Shown in pieces: positions 5,692 to 7,848 of a stretch of 7,848 bases of DNA. Position numbers and translations under genes: made by a program. The notes below the pieces were generated by a model. That model ran no database searches. It saw only the letters and a program-made list of their open reading frames with translations, and was not told the DNA's origin. The stretch covers positions 1-7,848 of the forward strand of contig JAGHAO010000139.1 in the NCBI GenBank assembly GCA_021161495.1. Direction: 5' to 3'. The stretch comes from Caldisericaceae bacterium (lineage in GTDB: Bacteria > Caldisericota > Caldisericia > Caldisericales > Caldisericaceae). Position 1 is the first letter of the stretch. Each line of letters opens with the position of its first letter.

Positions 5692-7044
5692 ATGAGAAAA
5701 AAGAAACTCACTCCGATAAGGATTGTGGTTTTAAGTTTTCTTGGGTTGATTATCATAGGCGGCGTCCTCCTGATGCTGCCCTTTTCAAGTACGAGCCACA
5801 CGTTCACAAATCCGCTAACCGCGTTTTTCACTTCGACTTCCGCAGTTTGCGTTACGGGCCTTGTCGTTGTGGATACCGGAACGTTCTGGTCGGGTTGGGG
5901 AAAGCTCATCATAATCACGCTGATACAGTTCGGCGGATTGGGTTATATGACAATTGCCACGTTTTTCCTGCTTGCGTTTAACCGAAGGGTTTCTTTGGGG
6001 CACAGGTTCGCATTCAAGGAGGGGCTCAACGTTTCCGATCTTTCCGGTATTATGCGTTTCGCCAAAACGACGTTTGCGATTGTCACATTCTTCGAAGGGT
6101 CCGGTGCGATTGTGCTTACGCTGAGGTTCATGCGGGATTATCCGTTTTGGCGTGCGCTCGAAATGGGTGTGTTCCATTCCGTTTCCGCATTCTGCAACGC
6201 GGGTTTTGATATAATTGGCGGGTTCCGGAGTTTCACCGGATACGTGAACGACCTTACGGTGAACATCACCGTGATGATTTTGATCGTTATGGGGGGAATC
6301 GGTTTTTACGTCATCTGGCAGGTTGTAAATTCCGTAATCTCTTTCGGAAAGAAAAGGAAAAAGAAGCCGTCGCTCCACCTTAAAATCGTCTTGCGCACAA
6401 CGGGGTGGCTCATCCTCATAGGGACAGCACTCTTTTTGTTGCTCGAATGGAGAAATCCCTCTTCGATAGGAAATTTACCGGTAAGGGGAAAAATCCTCGC
6501 CGCGCTCTTCCAGGCAATTACACCGAGGACTGCGGGGTTTAACACGGTTGCAATGTCGGGTTTGCACCAAGCAACTCTGTTCATACTTATGATTTTGATG
6601 TTTATAGGAGGCTCTCCCGGAGGAACGGCGGGCGGAATCAAAACAACCACGTTCGTAATATTTGTTGTTTCTACGCTCAAAGCGATAAAGGGGCATAAGA
6701 AAGTCGTGATTATGGGAAGAACGATCGATGACGATATTGTTTCACGCGCCGTGTTTGTCGTGGGTTTTGCCCTGTTTGTTATTATTGTTTCGGCAATTAT
6801 TATTTTAACCGTGGAAAACGATAAATTCACTTTTTTGCAAGTGCTGTTCGAAGTGTTCTCCGCATTCGGCACTGTAGGTCTTTCCACGGGCATAACGCCG
6901 CATCTTTCCGATATTTCAAGAATCGTAATTATCGTTACAATGTTTGTGGGAAGAGTCGGGCCTTTGAGTTTGATTCTCAGTATGGTCGGGATGAAAAAAC
7001 TTCCCAAAGTGGAATATCCGGAAGAAAAGGTGGCGATAGGTTAA
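5692..7044 (+). CDS. ktrB: Potassium uptake channel/transporter membrane subunit, KtrB/TrkH family
   Basis: This integral inner-membrane protein forms the potassium pathway of a Ktr-type uptake system. At 450 residues it matches KtrB length and is shorter than most TrkH (about 480). It shows the four M1-P-M2 repeats of the superfamily, each with a filter-loop glycine: VCVTGL (G56), FCNAGFD (G171), TPRTAGFNT (G282) and GTVGLS (G396). The intramembrane gate loop typical of KtrB, GGSPGGTAGGIKTTT, lies at 306-320. The N-terminus is MRKKK followed by a hydrophobic helix. The ATG directly follows the ileS stop with only a weak AAAGG upstream, so translational coupling is likely. The next gene encodes the matching RCK regulator, which favours KtrB over a stand-alone channel. 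KtrB homologues are often sodium-dependent; that cannot be judged here. Confidence 0.93.
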   Translation: MRKKKLTPIRIVVLSFLGLIIIGGVLLMLPFSSTSHTFTNPLTAFFTSTSAVCVTGLVVVDTGTFWSGWGKLIIITLIQFGGLGYMTIATFFLLAFNRRVSLGHRFAFKEGLNVSDLSGIMRFAKTTFAIVTFFEGSGAIVLTLRFMRDYPFWRALEMGVFHSVSAFCNAGFDIIGGFRSFTGYVNDLTVNITVMILIVMGGIGFYVIWQVVNSVISFGKKRKKKPSLHLKIVLRTTGWLILIGTALFLLLEWRNPSSIGNLPVRGKILAALFQAITPRTAGFNTVAMSGLHQATLFILMILMFIGGSPGGTAGGIKTTTFVIFVVSTLKAIKGHKKVVIMGRTIDDDIVSRAVFVVGFALFVIIVSAIIILTVENDKFTFLQVLFEVFSAFGTVGLSTGITPHLSDISRIVIIVTMFVGRVGPLSLILSMVGMKKLPKVEYPEEKVAIG

Positions 7045-7049
7045 GGAGG
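7044..7049 (+). promoter_or_regulatory. Shine-Dalgarno of ktrA overlapping the ktrB stop
   Basis: AGGAGG is a perfect anti-16S match. Its first base is the last base of the ktrB TAA, and it lies four bases before the ATG at 7054. It supports that start and implies that ktrA can be initiated strongly on the same mRNA, useful because KtrA assembles as an octameric ring per KtrB dimer in known systems. Confidence 0.85.
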
Positions 7050-7053
7050 TATT

Positions 7054-7710
7054 ATGAAAAAACAATTCGGAGTTATAGGATTAGGGAAATTCGGCGCTGC
7101 CGTTGCAAGGCATCTGGAAGAATTAGGGTACCCGGTCCTTGCGATAGACAAGGAAATGAGCCTTGTCGATGAAATAAAAGACAACGTGAGTTTTGCGGAG
7201 GTTGTCGAAGCGACGGATCCGGAAGCGCTTGCAGCAGCCGGAATTAAAAATTGCGATACCGTTGTCGTTGCGATAGGAGACGTGCAGTCGAACATCCTTG
7301 TTTCCCTCGTTTTGCAGGAATTGGGGATCAAAAACATCATCGTTAAGGTGAGCAGCAAGATTCACGGGCGCGTTTTAAGGAAAATCGGAGTAAGCGAAGT
7401 TGTTTTTCCGGAGGAAGATATGGGGATAAGAGTTGCTAACAAAATTGCTTCCACAAATATTTTGGACTACATTTCCATTTCAAAGGAATTCGACCTTATA
7501 GAATACAAAGCGACGAAGAGGCTCACGGGCAAAACATTAAAAGAACTCTCTTTAAGGAACAGGTACGGAATCACGGTAATTGCGATAAAGCGCGACGGAA
7601 CGGTGATCGTTTCTCCTTCCGCGGATCAAAAAATAGAGGAAGAGGATACGCTGTTCTTAGTGGGGAAAACAACGGACATTCAATCTTTCGAAAAGGAGTA
7701 TGCAAAATGA
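7054..7710 (+). CDS. ktrA: Potassium uptake regulatory subunit, TrkA/KtrA family (RCK domain)
   Basis: KtrA is the cytosolic gating ring of the Ktr system. It binds ATP/ADP or NAD(H) in its Rossmann domain and opens or closes KtrB. The 218-residue product has the usual KtrA length: a single RCK unit, unlike the roughly 450-residue double unit of proteobacterial TrkA. The N-terminal domain shows a nucleotide-binding GLGKFG loop (residues 9-14) and an acidic residue at the end of the second strand (IDKE, D32). TrkA-N continues to about 125. The TrkA-C (RCK_C) domain covers about 137-218 (FDLIEYKATKRLTGKTLKEL, then DTLFLVGK). In several Firmicutes this C domain binds c-di-AMP; no such evidence can be read here. 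Gene order is ktrB then ktrA, the reverse of the familiar ktrAB order. The TGA overlaps the next ATG. Confidence 0.95.
   Translation: MKKQFGVIGLGKFGAAVARHLEELGYPVLAIDKEMSLVDEIKDNVSFAEVVEATDPEALAAAGIKNCDTVVVAIGDVQSNILVSLVLQELGIKNIIVKVSSKIHGRVLRKIGVSEVVFPEEDMGIRVANKIASTNILDYISISKEFDLIEYKATKRLTGKTLKELSLRNRYGITVIAIKRDGTVIVSPSADQKIEEEDTLFLVGKTTDIQSFEKEYAK
7694..7698 (+). promoter_or_regulatory. Shine-Dalgarno of the HAD-family gene
   Basis: AGGAG within the 3' end of ktrA, eight bases before the ATG at 7707. It supports that start even though it overlaps the ktrA stop in an ATGA junction. Confidence 0.8.
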
Positions 7711-7848
7711 TTAAACTGATCTCTCTCGACCTTTGGGACACTTTGATAACGGACGGGCACACGATGGAAAGGGAGCGCGACGAAAAGCGCGCCGATTTTA
7801 TTTTGAAAGAACTGCGCCTTCCGGAAACCTACAAAGAAAAGATAATGA
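7707..7848 (+). CDS. HAD-superfamily hydrolase, N-terminal fragment (3' end outside window)
   Basis: The first 47 codons are present. The product starts MIKLISLDLWDTLI, a hydrophobic strand leading into the HAD motif I loop with nucleophile Asp8 and Thr12-Leu13. The usual DxDGTL is DLWDTL here: tryptophan occupies the position of the second, acid/base aspartate, and an Asp follows it. DLW/DVW variants are common in HAD enzymes related to haloacid dehalogenases and some phosphatases, so the reaction cannot be named. The next residues are a charged helix (MERERDEKRADFILKEL), consistent with the start of a cap domain. The gene overlaps ktrA by four bases and has a good Shine-Dalgarno, so it belongs to the ileS-ktrBA operon. 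No link to potassium transport is evident. Confidence 0.8.
   Translation, partial: MIKLISLDLWDTLITDGHTMERERDEKRADFILKELRLPETYKEKIM

Noticed and set aside
5815..6378. 187-codon minus-strand ORF inside ktrB
   Set aside because: Highly charged, motif-free translation of the antisense strand of ktrB; a shadow frame.
6306..7007. 233-codon minus-strand ORF inside ktrB
   Set aside because: It is antisense to a well-supported KtrB with all four filter motifs; the long open frame is a by-product of ktrB codon use.

Overview
The window is bacterial and has moderate GC content, roughly 40-45% by eye. Genes are tightly packed and all read on the + strand, with one non-coding gap of about 0.7 kb. Nothing in it fixes the phylum. 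The dnaN-recF-dciA order is a common bacterial arrangement next to dnaA. Combined with an eukaryotic-like (type 2) IleRS and a Ktr-type potassium uptake system, it only suggests a lineage outside the best-studied model groups.

Region 1 (1-1861) is a replication and repair cluster. It holds the 3' end of dnaN (sliding clamp), a complete recF, and a DUF721/DciA-family gene whose product carries a C-terminal four-cysteine zinc-ribbon-like tail. The dnaN stop abuts the recF start, and the recF stop overlaps the dciA start by one base, so the three are probably co-transcribed and translationally coupled. The gyrB gene often found next in this cluster is absent.

Region 2 (1862-2556) is a 695-base intergenic gap. 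It contains a composite of degenerate repeats: three short hairpins, a nested imperfect inverted repeat, and about four decaying tandem units of 24-25 bases. It also has a small AT-rich palindrome, a doubtful 33-codon ORF or gene remnant, and a well-formed sigma-70-type promoter just before the next operon.

Region 3 (2557-7848) is a tight second operon: ileS (IleRS2 type), ktrB/trkH (potassium-translocating membrane subunit), ktrA (cytosolic RCK gating subunit) and the 5' end of a HAD-superfamily gene. The junctions are TAA|ATG, a stop codon that overlaps the next Shine-Dalgarno, and an ATGA overlap. KtrB and KtrA should form one potassium uptake complex. Their link to ileS is positional, with shared transcription inferred.

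The most notable observation is that the IleRS class I signature HxGH is replaced by GVHH (residues 55-58). As I recall the literature, this first/third-position swap marks a subset of bacterial IleRS2 enzymes with extreme mupirocin resistance. The repeat composite in the intergenic gap is the main structure not explained by genes. I did not find a convincing new biological system here.
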